Source: Bacillota bacterium
Lineage (GTDB): Bacteria; Bacillota; Clostridia; Christensenellales; UMGS416
Length of the DNA stretch: 43,117 nucleotides
NCBI GenBank assembly: GCA_023410875.1
Contig: JAEYPH010000077.1
Coordinates: 1-43,117, forward strand
Direction of reading: 5' to 3'
How positions within the stretch are numbered: position 1 is the first letter of the stretch; each line of letters opens with the position of its first letter. The notes beneath the pieces were generated by a model. That model had not been told where the DNA came from, made no database searches, and saw nothing but the letters and a program-made list of their open reading frames with translations. Shown in pieces: positions 26,815 to 35,358 of this stretch. The translations under genes and the position numbers were made by a program.

Positions 26815-28085
26815 GCGATGCTCCTCCCTTTGCTGAACAGGAACGGCTTGCGCAGCGGCTGGTACAGGCTCAGCGACTTGATCATGAGCCGCGACACCGC
26901 CACGCCGGCCAGGAAGTTGAGGATGACGCCGGTCAGCAGAGAATAGGCGAAGCTCAGCATGGCGCCGGAGCCCAGGGCCATCAAAATCACCGCGACGATC
27001 ATCACGGTGATGTTGCCGTCAAATACTGAGCTGAACGCGGCCTTGAAGCCCGTGTTGATGGCCGTGTCCAGCGGCCGGCCGATCTTGATTTCTTCGCTGA
27101 TGCGCTCGGATATGATGATGTTGGCGTCCACACCCATGCCGATGGACAGGATGACGCCGGCGATACCGGGCAGCGTCAGCGTGATCTGCGGCAGCGAAAG
27201 CGCCAGCAGCTGGCCGCTGACCTGCAGCAGCAGCGCGAAGCTGGCCACAACGCCAGGCATGCGGTAGTAGGCGATCAGGAACAGGCAGATGATGCCGAAA
27301 GCCAGCGCGCCGGCGCGCACCATCGTGTCCAACGCACCGCTGCCCAGCGTGGGGCTGATCGTGGAGTGGTTCTTGGTGACCATGGAGAACGGCAGAGCGC
27401 CGGCGCTGATCTTGTCGGCCAGATCCTTGGCCTCTTCATAGCCGCCCATGTTGTCGATGTAAGCGGTGCCGCCGGAAATGCGCTGGCGCACCGTAGGGCT
27501 GGAAATCTCCGTCTGGTCCATGTAGATGGGCATGGGCTTGCCCACCAGGCGGGCGGTGCCCTCGTCAAAGAGCTTGGCGCCTTCGGCGTCAAATTCCAGG
27601 TTGACGATGTATTCGCCGGTGTCCGGGCTGGTGCCCACAAAGCACTTGACAACCCGCTGGCCGTCCAGGATGACGTTGCCCTCGCCGTCCTGGAAGGTCA
27701 GTTTGGCGGTCTCGCCCAGTTCAGCGATGGCCTTCTGGGGGTTGAAGTCCGTTTCGTCGCTCTTCCACGGGAAGCGCACGATGACGTAGCCGTTCTGCTT
27801 GTCGATCGTCACGTCGCGGTCCAGTATGTTCTGCTGGTCCAGGCGGGTCTCGATGACCGAGCGGGCGCTCTCCAGTTCGTCGGCGGTGGGCTGGCGGTCC
27901 AGGTCCTTGGGCTGGAACACGGCGTCCACGCCGCCGCGGATGTCGATGCCGAAGCGCATGTCCGGGGCACCTTTGAACGTGAAATCATAGATGCCGATGG
28001 GAATCTTCAGGCCGAAAATGGCCAGATATGTGATCACCAGCACGACGACTGCCAGGATCGGAAAGGTCCATTTGGAGTTCTTCAT
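26811..28085 (-). CDS. secD: Protein translocase subunit SecD
   Basis: The 424-residue protein has an N-terminal membrane helix, a periplasmic region beginning with DIRGGVDAVFQPKD and a C-terminal membrane domain with GIAGVILSIGMGVDANIIISER, the SecD signature. It forms a complex with SecF, encoded directly downstream. The start follows GAGGAG by about ten bases. A small hypothetical gene with a strong promoter lies upstream and is probably the first gene of the operon. Confidence 0.96.
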   Translation of the reverse strand: MKNSKWTFPILAVVVLVITYLAIFGLKIPIGIYDFTFKGAPDMRFGIDIRGGVDAVFQPKDLDRQPTADELESARSVIETRLDQQNILDRDVTIDKQNGYVIVRFPWKSDETDFNPQKAIAELGETAKLTFQDGEGNVILDGQRVVKCFVGTSPDTGEYIVNLEFDAEGAKLFDEGTARLVGKPMPIYMDQTEISSPTVRQRISGGTAYIDNMGGYEEAKDLADKISAGALPFSMVTKNHSTISPTLGSGALDTMVRAGALAFGIICLFLIAYYRMPGVVASFALLLQVSGQLLALSLPQITLTLPGIAGVILSIGMGVDANIIISERISEEIKIGRPLDTAINTGFKAAFSSVFDGNITVMIVAVILMALGSGAMLSFAYSLLTGVILNFLAGVAVSRLMIKSLSLYQPLRKPFLFSKGRSIA

Positions 28086-28121
28086 TCGTTACTACTCCTC
28101 TGCTTTTGGCATTTGTGGGTG

Positions 28122-28514
28122 CTAAAGCGTGTGGCTGAGGAGCAGAGGCGGCCCGTGGCCGCAGAAAGGGATCAGAGCCAGATGGCCTTGCCCGGCGCAG
28201 AACGCGCGGAAGTCGCCTCTGCGTACCGGCAGGCCGGCGGCCGGCTGGAACGTCTGGGCGTCCATGTGCAATTCCGGCTGCGCGCCGGCGCGGCCGCGCC
28301 GGGTGTTGTCGGCGGCGCGCAGCGTTTGGGTCAGCATCGTCAGCATGTCGGCGCCCAGCGCGCCTCCCCTGCTGGCCAGACCCGCCTGCGCCGGGGCCGT
28401 GCCCGCCTCGCCCGGCGTGGGCAGCGGGGCCGGATGGGTCAAAGCGGGCAGCACGAACAAAGCGACTGTACACGCCGCGTTGAGCACCCAGATAGGCCTG
28501 CCGCGAACCGCCAT
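28122..28514 (-). CDS. Small secreted or membrane protein upstream of secD
   Basis: The ATG at 28514 (M3 of the frame, the other start being GTG 28520) gives about 130 residues. A hydrophobic segment (PIWVLNAACTVALFVLPALT) is followed by a Pro/Ala-rich, low-complexity part without a recognised fold. It is not a known Sec component. The stop is 36 bases before the secD ATG, and the promoter at 28560-28589 precedes both. The ribosome site is weak. Confidence 0.45.
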   Translation of the reverse strand: MAVRGRPIWVLNAACTVALFVLPALTHPAPLPTPGEAGTAPAQAGLASRGGALGADMLTMLTQTLRAADNTRRGRAGAQPELHMDAQTFQPAAGLPVRRGDFRAFCAGQGHLALIPFCGHGPPLLLSHTL

Positions 28515-28559
28515 TCTCACCCGTCCATTCCCGCTTTCGAATCAAAAAACGCAACGCTT

Positions 28560-28589
28560 ATTATATCCCAGCGGCAAACACCGTGTCAA
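28560..28589 (-). promoter_or_regulatory. Promoter of the small gene-secD-secF operon
   Basis: On the minus strand TTGACA (28589-28584) and TATAAT (28565-28560) are 18 bases apart. This is close to the sigma-A consensus. It lies about 45 bases before the small gene. Confidence 0.7.
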
Positions 28590-28696
28590 ACAAACGCGCA
28601 TAATATGGTTGGTTTGGAACCGTTATATGTAAAGTGCAAAGGCGCGAAAGGGCGCGGCCTTTGTCACCGCGCCCTTTCGAAGAGAAAATTTAGTTT

Positions 28697-31372
28697 TTAC
28701 GCCATAAACCATGGCTTCTCGCCATAGGCACGTAACTCGAAGACGCGGGCCGACGGGTCTCCCCAGGTCGAGAGCACGCGTACGCTGACGGTGGTGACGT
28801 CCGGGCAATCCACCATGTGGCGGCCCACGCGCCGGTAGTTGTCCTTTACCTGCGCCGCGACGAGCTCGCTGCCGTCGGCGCGGTGCAGCACGATCTCATA
28901 ATCGCGCACCAGCCGCGGCACGACGGGGTTCACCTGGAAGGAGTACAGCGGGTTCACCAGGTCGGTATCGAACACGACCTGCACCCATGACAGCGCCGTG
29001 GGCTGTGCAAAGGTGACCGTGAGCTCCTGCGGGAGCGCCTGCGCCGGGTCGGAAACCCAGGCATAGCGGGCGGCGTCCAGCGGTCGGGCCACGCCGTTCA
29101 GCGCCTGCACTGCCGAGCAATCGGCCAACGGCGCTTCCGGCTCGCCGGCAAAGCGGTGCTGGAACACCTGGTTGCGCTGCAGGCGCCAATAGGGCTCCTC
29201 CCGCTGCGCGTAGGCCCGGCCGAAGTTGCTGAACTCCACGCGCCGCACGAGCACGGCCTCGTCCACCGGCAGCATCAGGCCCACTTCCCTGGTCTGTATG
29301 TCCGCCGAGAGGGGAATGTCCACAAAGCCCCGGAAGCCCGCCGCCAGCGGCACCGTCACTGCCTCGCGCTCCACCTGGAGGTCGTAGGAACCCTCCACGG
29401 CGGTCCAGCGCAGCGTGATCTCCTTTGGGCCGCCGGTGTTGTGTAGGTACAGCTGCAGCGCGCCCGCCATCTGGTCGCGGTTGAAGAGCAGGCAGTAGGG
29501 CGCGTTCAGCGGCATCTCCTCCCGCGGCAGGCCCCGGGTAAAGCTGAAAAGCTCTTCGATGCTGACCGACGAGGCCTGCGCCATGGCACCGTGGGCTGCA
29601 TCCAGCGGGTCCTCATTGACCAGGCCGGGGATGAACTGATCGCAGGCCAGCAGCGTCTGCTGGAGCGCTCCGATGTGCTCATGGGCGATGGCGCGGGGCG
29701 CAAGGCCCTGCCGCACGGCCATGGCAGCCGCTGTGCCCGCCGCCTGGCCCAGCGTGGCCAGCGTGTTCTGCACGCGCACGGTGCCCAGCGCGATGTGGGT
29801 AACGCTTACACACCGCCCGGCCATCCAGAGGTTGTCCACATTCTTGGAATACAGGCAGCGCAGCGGCACGTGGTTCAGCGGCACGCGGATGTCGAAGTCG
29901 TAGGGACCCTCCGGCCCGGAATAGATGCCTAGTTGGTTGTGCACGTCGATGGTCCAGCCGGCATAGGCCACGGCGTCGGCGAAGGGCCTGCCGCTGGTGC
30001 AGTCGTCCTGGGTCAGGATGTAGTCGCCCACCAGGCGGCGGGACTCGCGCTTGGCATTGTAGCTGGGGATCGCCGTGATCTGGTAGTTGGCGACGATGTC
30101 GCGCTTTTCATAGTGGTTCTTGAGCCAGTGGAAGTAGCCCAGAGAGATGACGACCAGCTGATCGCGCACGCGCTCGGCCTCAAAGAGGTCGTCATAGTCG
30201 GTGGGGTTCTCGATCCACCATTCGCCGGTGTGCCACCGGTGGGGCTCGCGGTGCAGCCGCTCGGGCAGCACCTGTGCCCACTTGGGCGCGCAGAAGGGCA
30301 CGGGGTGCCCAGTGTCCACTGCATAGTAGCTCAACGCGTGCAGGCCCGGCGCGCCCATCAGGCAGCCGGACATCGTGCGGCTGTCGGCATTCTGGGGCGC
30401 GCGGCTCTCCTCGTGCTGCCAGCGGGCCTCGCGCCCCACGCGGTAGGCCGCGCCGGCATAATAGCCCAGCCAGCCGTCGCCGGTGGCGTCTATGAACTGC
30501 GCGCCGCGGTAGCGGTACTGCGCGCCGGTCAGCGTGTCCCGGGCCAGCGCCGCGGCAATGCGGCCGTTCTCAGTCTCGGCGCCCACGACACAGCGGTTGA
30601 GGAACAGCGTCAGGTTGGGCTCCCTGGCGCACAGCCGCTCCAGTGCCGCCTGCCAGGTCAGGTTGTAATGGTCGCGCTCCCGGCGCAGCTCCTCGGCGAT
30701 GCCGCCCTCGCGAAAGCCGGGATGATGGATATAGGCGCCGTCGAACCCCACAGTGGCCTCGTCGGAGGCATTGCCGCCGATGGCGGGGCGGGAATGCACC
30801 AGCGCCACGCGGCAGCCGGCGCGGGCCGCGGCGATGGCCGCCGGGATGCCGCCGGGGCCGGCGCCGGCCACCACGACGTCCCACGTGCCGGCGTCCACGG
30901 GCAGCGGGCTTGTGCCGGTCAGCCGGGCGCGCTCGGCCTCTATCCACTGCCATTCCGGCGAGGGCGTGTAATCCATGTCGTCGGTCACGATGATGGCGGC
31001 GAACCGCGGGAAGTAGCCGCTGGTGTCGCGCACGCTGAGCGTGTGGCTGCCTCCGGATGAAACGAAGTCCCCGCCGATCTGCCACAGCCAGTTCTCGCTG
31101 GGCAGCGTGCCCAGCTCCGCACCCACCTTTTGGCCATCCACCAGCAGCGCGAAGCGGCCGGGGCTGCCATCCCGCAGCCAGTTGCGGGTGCGCACCCACA
31201 GGCGGTGCCGCCCGGCAGCCACGCGGATCGTCGTGCCGGCGTCGGCCACAGGCACGCCCGGCAGGCCCATACCCAGCAGATAGCCCTGGCCCATCTCGCG
31301 CACAAACTGTGTCTCCACACGCCAGCCGCCCTTGTCATCAAAGTTCAGCGCTTCCAGCCATTGTGTCGCCAT
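28697..31372 (-). CDS. FAD-dependent oxidoreductase with N-terminal beta-domain and C-terminal discoidin-like domain
   Basis: An 891-residue protein with three parts. Residues 1-155 are a strand-rich domain similar to carbohydrate-binding or jelly-roll modules. From 165 a FAD-binding Rossmann fold begins (VVVAGAGPGGIPAAIAAARA at 167-186, then GGNASDE at 199-205) in the manner of PF12831 oxidoreductases. The last 150 residues resemble an F5/8 type C domain and match the C-terminus of the second FAD protein (RLVRDYEIVL, DNYRRVGRH and WGDPSARVFELRAYG). The KRESRRLVGDY and ADAVAYAGWTIDVHN motifs are also shared. Substrate unknown; the extra domains point to a glycan or glycoside. No signal peptide is seen. 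GGAGGG lies seven bases before the ATG. It is the last gene of the operon. Confidence 0.82.
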   Translation of the reverse strand: MATQWLEALNFDDKGGWRVETQFVREMGQGYLLGMGLPGVPVADAGTTIRVAAGRHRLWVRTRNWLRDGSPGRFALLVDGQKVGAELGTLPSENWLWQIGGDFVSSGGSHTLSVRDTSGYFPRFAAIIVTDDMDYTPSPEWQWIEAERARLTGTSPLPVDAGTWDVVVAGAGPGGIPAAIAAARAGCRVALVHSRPAIGGNASDEATVGFDGAYIHHPGFREGGIAEELRRERDHYNLTWQAALERLCAREPNLTLFLNRCVVGAETENGRIAAALARDTLTGAQYRYRGAQFIDATGDGWLGYYAGAAYRVGREARWQHEESRAPQNADSRTMSGCLMGAPGLHALSYYAVDTGHPVPFCAPKWAQVLPERLHREPHRWHTGEWWIENPTDYDDLFEAERVRDQLVVISLGYFHWLKNHYEKRDIVANYQITAIPSYNAKRESRRLVGDYILTQDDCTSGRPFADAVAYAGWTIDVHNQLGIYSGPEGPYDFDIRVPLNHVPLRCLYSKNVDNLWMAGRCVSVTHIALGTVRVQNTLATLGQAAGTAAAMAVRQGLAPRAIAHEHIGALQQTLLACDQFIPGLVNEDPLDAAHGAMAQASSVSIEELFSFTRGLPREEMPLNAPYCLLFNRDQMAGALQLYLHNTGGPKEITLRWTAVEGSYDLQVEREAVTVPLAAGFRGFVDIPLSADIQTREVGLMLPVDEAVLVRRVEFSNFGRAYAQREEPYWRLQRNQVFQHRFAGEPEAPLADCSAVQALNGVARPLDAARYAWVSDPAQALPQELTVTFAQPTALSWVQVVFDTDLVNPLYSFQVNPVVPRLVRDYEIVLHRADGSELVAAQVKDNYRRVGRHMVDCPDVTTVSVRVLSTWGDPSARVFELRAYGEKPWFMA

Positions 31373-31422
31373 GTTCTGTCCCTCCTATGCTCATAAATAC
31401 TCTTTGGGGTATGCGCATCCTG

Positions 31423-32301
31423 TCATCCGAGAAGCCGGTTCACATAATCCCTGTAATCCCGGTCGTTGATTTGCCCGATCTGCCCGGCCAGCAAAGACGC
31501 TTCGATAACGGCCCGGTTGGGTACCTCCATGCCGAATAGGCGCAGGGATTCTTCCCGGACGACGTCAGCCCGATGGTGCGCCTGCCGGTTGATGGGGCAG
31601 CAGTCCTGGCACTCCTCACAGCCCAACAGCCAGCGTCTGAGGGCAGCGCTGTCCGCCGGCAAAACCTTGCTTGGTTCCTCCGGGTGACGGTTGCAGAAGG
31701 AGACGCACTTCCGAGGGTCTATGGCGTAGCCCGCCTCCAGGATCGCACCGGTTGGGCACGCCCGCACGCAGGCGCCGCAGCCGGCGCAGCGATCGTCGGC
31801 AACCTGCTCCGCGCCGTCCTCCCACCGCAGGGGCATGTCGGTGCCGATGGCCGCGATGCCCACATAGGACCCGATGCCATGGGCATAGAACATGCAGTTC
31901 CTGCCGATGAACCCCAAACCGGCCAGGCAGGCCCCCGCCCGCTGCGGAATATCGACCTGTTCGGCCAGAAACCCCAGGCTTCTAATGTAGTCCAGTGCTC
32001 TGTTCGTCGTCGGCCCCAGCGTCTGCCAGCAGAACCGCGAATAGTTGGACAGCCTGTACCCTTCGGCAAACGCCGCCCGCTCCACAAAGTAGTCCTTCAC
32101 CAGCACGATCACCGATTGATACCGCGCATCGACGCGGGCGGCGGCGATGAACTGCTCCATGGAGCGGTAGCGAAACGCGTACTGCGAGCCGCGCTGCCGA
32201 ATGGCTCGCAGATACTCGGGAAAGCCGTCGGGTCGGAACCATCCGATTGCATCGATCCCGTTGCCGGCGGCATAATCCCGCAGCAGTGCTTCGTAGGCCA
32301 T
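31423..32301 (-). CDS. QueG-like iron-sulfur protein (possible corrinoid-linked reductase)
   Basis: ATG 32301 follows GGAGG at five bases; the frame opens earlier at 32319. The 292-residue protein matches the QueG family in its core (VDIPQRAGACLAGLGFIGRN) and in two 4Fe-4S clusters: CAGCGACVRACPTGAI, then CVSFCNRHPEE and CEECQDCCPIN. It is shorter than typical QueG and lacks the C-terminal HEAT-like extension. No queuosine genes are nearby. QueG enzymes reduce epoxyqueuosine with cobalamin and are related to reductive dehalogenases, so cobalamin-linked reduction is possible. Its position beside a UroD-family protein suggests a role in corrinoid reduction, which is inference. Confidence 0.75.
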   Translation of the reverse strand: MAYEALLRDYAAGNGIDAIGWFRPDGFPEYLRAIRQRGSQYAFRYRSMEQFIAAARVDARYQSVIVLVKDYFVERAAFAEGYRLSNYSRFCWQTLGPTTNRALDYIRSLGFLAEQVDIPQRAGACLAGLGFIGRNCMFYAHGIGSYVGIAAIGTDMPLRWEDGAEQVADDRCAGCGACVRACPTGAILEAGYAIDPRKCVSFCNRHPEEPSKVLPADSAALRRWLLGCEECQDCCPINRQAHHRADVVREESLRLFGMEVPNRAVIEASLLAGQIGQINDRDYRDYVNRLLG

Positions 32302-32342
32302 AACATCCTCCATGGCCAAAATCGCGTCGAGCCCGTGCTCGG

Positions 32343-33434
32343 TCAGCGTTTCCCGTATTTGAGGCCGGCGTCCAGCAGCGCGTCGTAGTTGGCCACCGCC
32401 CGCTGGTCGATGAAAGGTTCGTAGGGCCCGGCGGTGGGCGAAAGGATGAAGGGTACGCCGCCGGCCTGTTGGTAGGCGTCCCGCACTTGTTCCTGGATCT
32501 GTTCGGGGTTCAGGCGGATCAGGTCGTCATACTGCACCGGCCCGATCAGCGCCACGCCGGGCAGCCCCTCACGGGCCTGCTGGATCGTGCAGTTGCCGAT
32601 GGGCGGCTGCTCGATCGTGTGCAGGCCGTCGGGGCCGATGGCGCGCATGCCGCCTAGAATCGTGCGCAGGTTGCCGTGATAGTGCACGATGGAAATCTTG
32701 CCGTAGCTGCGAATCAGGTCGCAGATGCCCTTGACATATTTGACCGACAGCTCCTCGAACTTTTTGGGGCTGACCAGCGGCGGCCCGGCGAATTCCGCGC
32801 CTACGATGAAGAAGGCGTCGGCGATGTCGGCCTCCAGGAAATAACGGTAAAGGTCCAGCACTCTTGGCAGCATGGCGTCCAGGAAACCCGTCAGAATGTC
32901 CGGATCGGTGGCCGTGGCCATGGCGAAATCCGCCGGGTCCATAAGCCCGTGCAGGATGCACAGCGGGTCGCCCAGGTCCATCATCGACAGGCCCCGGTCG
33001 CCCAGCTCCTCCTTCTCCCGCCGGTAGGGCGCGAGGTCCGGCCGGATGGGCTCATAGGGGATGTCCATCAGCGCCCGCAGCTGGGCCGGGTCGTCCACGT
33101 AGAACTTGACGCGGGTGCGCTCTCCGTAGGTCGTGGAACGCGTCAGGCGGAGGTCGCCGAACTCCAGCGTCGTGGTGGAATCCCGCCCGGCGGTTTCGGT
33201 GTGGAAGCGCAGGCGCTCGCTGGCGGTGTACAGCAGCCGCCGTTCGCAGCCGCGGCGGTCGAAGGTGTCGGCATCGCCGCGGCGGATACGCTCCACGATG
33301 GGCGCATAGCACGGTATCGAAAACACATCCGCATAGCAACCCAGCGGGTGATGCGGGAACAGCAGCCAGATGGGTCCGCGGTCGATGTCCCGCCCGGCGA
33401 AGAAGCGCAGCAGTCTTTCACGGGAACTCAGCAT
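32343..33434 (-). CDS. Uroporphyrinogen decarboxylase-family protein (methyltransferase-like)
   Basis: ATG 33434 is the likely start, eight bases after AAGGGG, and overlaps the upstream FAD gene by seven bases. The 363-residue protein has the UroD TIM-barrel pattern: MLSSRERLLRFFAGRDIDRG at the N-terminus, EFAGPPLVSPKKFEEL, a HYHGNLRTIL strand-loop, and LSPTAGPYEPF near the C-terminus. It is not expected to be HemE, because no haem genes are near and the gene sits in a catabolic-type operon. Related UroD-family proteins (MtaA, CmuA type) move methyl groups to or from corrinoids. A His or Cys zinc site cannot be assigned with certainty. Confidence 0.8.
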   Translation of the reverse strand: MLSSRERLLRFFAGRDIDRGPIWLLFPHHPLGCYADVFSIPCYAPIVERIRRGDADTFDRRGCERRLLYTASERLRFHTETAGRDSTTTLEFGDLRLTRSTTYGERTRVKFYVDDPAQLRALMDIPYEPIRPDLAPYRREKEELGDRGLSMMDLGDPLCILHGLMDPADFAMATATDPDILTGFLDAMLPRVLDLYRYFLEADIADAFFIVGAEFAGPPLVSPKKFEELSVKYVKGICDLIRSYGKISIVHYHGNLRTILGGMRAIGPDGLHTIEQPPIGNCTIQQAREGLPGVALIGPVQYDDLIRLNPEQIQEQVRDAYQQAGGVPFILSPTAGPYEPFIDQRAVANYDALLDAGLKYGKR

Positions 33435-35218
33435 GTCAGGCACCCCTTGCTCGTGTACAGATTGATCTGGAACAGCCGGACCGACGGGTCGCCGTGGGTC
33501 GCCAGCGCCGTGACGCGCACGCCGTCGAAGGCCACGTCCGGCAGCTCATGGCGGCACAAGCGCCGGTGATTGTCCCGCACATCGATGCGGTGCACCGGTT
33601 CTCCATCCAGCGTCAGCTCCACGGTGTAATCGCGCACCAACCGGGCCGGGATGCCCGGCTGCTGGCCGCGCTGCACGTTCTCGCTCATGGAGATCATCAG
33701 CTCCCCGCTCAGGTTGGAATCCCAGCGCAGCGCCAGCTCCGCCGCGCGCACCGGCGCGTCGAAGGCCAGCGCCAACCACTGGGGCAAGCCGTCGGGAGCC
33801 GACACCCAGGCGTTGGTGTCCTCGTGGATGTCGCGCATTTTGCCGTTGAGAGCCAGATGGGCTTCGCCGCCCGGCGTCTGGCTGGAGGTGGACACGGCGG
33901 CCTGGGGGGCGATGTCGTCGGGGTGCACGTTCTCATAGCCGGGCAGATAGCAGTCGTCGCGCATGAGCGCAGCCTGCAGCTCCGCCATGTGCGCAGCCAC
34001 ACCACGGGGCCCGACATGCTCCCGGGCGGCGATGGCCGCCGCCGTGCCGATGGCCTGGCCCACGACGGCGCATGTGGCCATCACGCGCACGGAGCTGAAG
34101 GCCATGTGCGTCGTGGAGAAGGCCCGGCCTCCCACGAACAGGTTGTCCACGCCCCGGGCATAGACGCTGCGGTACGGTATCGTATACAGGTCGTTTTCGC
34201 CCAGGAATTGCGTGGGCTCGTCCTTGGCGCGGATGCCGCCGACGACGTGCACATCCATGGACCAGCCGCCGTAGGCCACGGCGTCCTCAAACACCCTGGC
34301 ATTCAAAATATCGCCCTCGCACAGCATATAGTCGCCTTCCACGCGGCGGCTCTCGCGCTTGCCGGGCAGATGGCCCACCCATTCCAGCGCATAGTTCTGC
34401 GCGCCGTGGTCTCCGCCGTTCTTGATGTGGTCCCACACGCCGTACAGCGTGCGCAGCAGCTCATCGCGCAGCGTCTCGTTGTCGGCGATGGTATCAAGGC
34501 CATCGCCGCCCAGTTCGATCCACCAATACCCGTAGCACACTTCCCCGTGGCCGCGGTGAGCCAGGTCCTCCTCGGTGAAGGTGTAGGCCCAGGCAGGCTT
34601 GACGAAGGGCACGGGCCGGCCGGTGTCCACGGCGCGGAACAACAGGCTGGAGCCCATCGTGTGGCTGTCGGGTTGCTCGGGAGCCCAGCGCTCGCCGAAC
34701 TCGGCGCGGCCCTCGCGCCCCACGCGGCACGTGGCGCCCGCAGAAAAGGCCAGCGTGGCGTCACCGGTGGCGTCGCAAAACAGCGGCGCAGCGAAGCGGA
34801 ACCGCCGCTCGGTCGTCAGCTGCACGGCGTCGATGGAAACGATCTTTTTTCCGTCCATACAAGCGTCAGTCATATGGGTGTTCAGGTACAGCGACAGGTT
34901 GGGCTGGAACGCGGCCTTCTCCCACAGCACCGTGTCCAACGTGGGGAAGCTGTGGATCGGGTTGACCGCCCGGTTGTCCAGCAGCACTTCCTCGATGATG
35001 CCAGTCTCCCGGGCGTTCCTGCGGCCGCAGTGGCGGTCGGCGCCGCAGATGTGCATGCGCACCTCGCTGGATGCGTTGCCGCCCAGCACCGGCCGGTTCT
35101 GCACGAGGGCGGTTTTGAGCCCATGGCGGGCCGCGGCCAGCGCGCAGCACAGGCCCGAAAGCCCGCCACCCACGACGATAAAATCAAAGGTTTTTTCTTC
35201 CTCCATTGGATGTTTCAT
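33428..35218 (-). CDS. FAD-dependent oxidoreductase (PF12831 type)
   Basis: A 596-residue protein with the Rossmann FAD motif IVVGGGLSGLCCALAAARHG at 14-33 and GGNASSE at 46-52. A second conserved region (DATGDATLAFSAGATCRVGR) and the KRESRRVEGDY segment follow. The C-terminal 150 residues form a discoidin-like domain shared with the larger paralogue in the operon (DNHRRLCRH, HGDPSVRLFQINLY). The family name xanthan-lyase-like is common but unproven. It is the first gene of the operon, with a GGGGGAG ribosome site, and is divergent from the PocR-AraC regulator. Confidence 0.85.
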   Translation of the reverse strand: MKHPMEEEKTFDFIVVGGGLSGLCCALAAARHGLKTALVQNRPVLGGNASSEVRMHICGADRHCGRRNARETGIIEEVLLDNRAVNPIHSFPTLDTVLWEKAAFQPNLSLYLNTHMTDACMDGKKIVSIDAVQLTTERRFRFAAPLFCDATGDATLAFSAGATCRVGREGRAEFGERWAPEQPDSHTMGSSLLFRAVDTGRPVPFVKPAWAYTFTEEDLAHRGHGEVCYGYWWIELGGDGLDTIADNETLRDELLRTLYGVWDHIKNGGDHGAQNYALEWVGHLPGKRESRRVEGDYMLCEGDILNARVFEDAVAYGGWSMDVHVVGGIRAKDEPTQFLGENDLYTIPYRSVYARGVDNLFVGGRAFSTTHMAFSSVRVMATCAVVGQAIGTAAAIAAREHVGPRGVAAHMAELQAALMRDDCYLPGYENVHPDDIAPQAAVSTSSQTPGGEAHLALNGKMRDIHEDTNAWVSAPDGLPQWLALAFDAPVRAAELALRWDSNLSGELMISMSENVQRGQQPGIPARLVRDYTVELTLDGEPVHRIDVRDNHRRLCRHELPDVAFDGVRVTALATHGDPSVRLFQINLYTSKGCLTC

Positions 35219-35249
35219 CGCTCTCCCCCTCTGGTTCTTGTGAATTTTG

Positions 35250-35278
35250 TTGAAGAAAAGCCGGTATCATGTTACAAT
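35250..35278 (+). promoter_or_regulatory. Promoter of the PocR-AraC regulator gene
   Basis: TTGAAG (35250-35255) and TACAAT (35273-35278) are 17 bases apart. The -10 box overlaps the palindrome at 35269-35286, which suggests self-regulation. Confidence 0.55.
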
Positions 35279-35286
35279 CGTAACAT
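35269..35286. promoter_or_regulatory. Palindrome in the divergent control region
   Basis: ATGTTAC (35269-35275) and GTAACAT (35280-35286) are perfect inverted repeats around AATC. The site lies between the FAD operon (minus) and the regulator gene (plus), about 50 bases from the first and 70 from the second. It is a plausible operator for the AraC-type regulator or another dimeric protein. Confidence 0.6.
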
Positions 35287-35358
35287 ATCCTCAGAACACA
35301 TACCTTGAATAATCTGTCCGAAATATCTTTGTTTTTCTGCTATAAACAAGGAGCGACC

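Noticed and set aside
31423..32301. True epoxyqueuosine reductase QueG
   Set aside because: The protein is short, lacks the C-terminal extension, and sits in a catabolic-type operon with no queuosine genes. I kept only the family-level name.
32343..33434. HemE, the haem-pathway uroporphyrinogen decarboxylase
   Set aside because: No haem genes are nearby and the operon context fits the methyltransferase-like branch of the family better.
33494..35308. 604-residue plus-strand ORF
   Set aside because: Antisense to the FAD oxidoreductase. The real gene has the Rossmann motif, a ribosome site and a paralogue in the operon.
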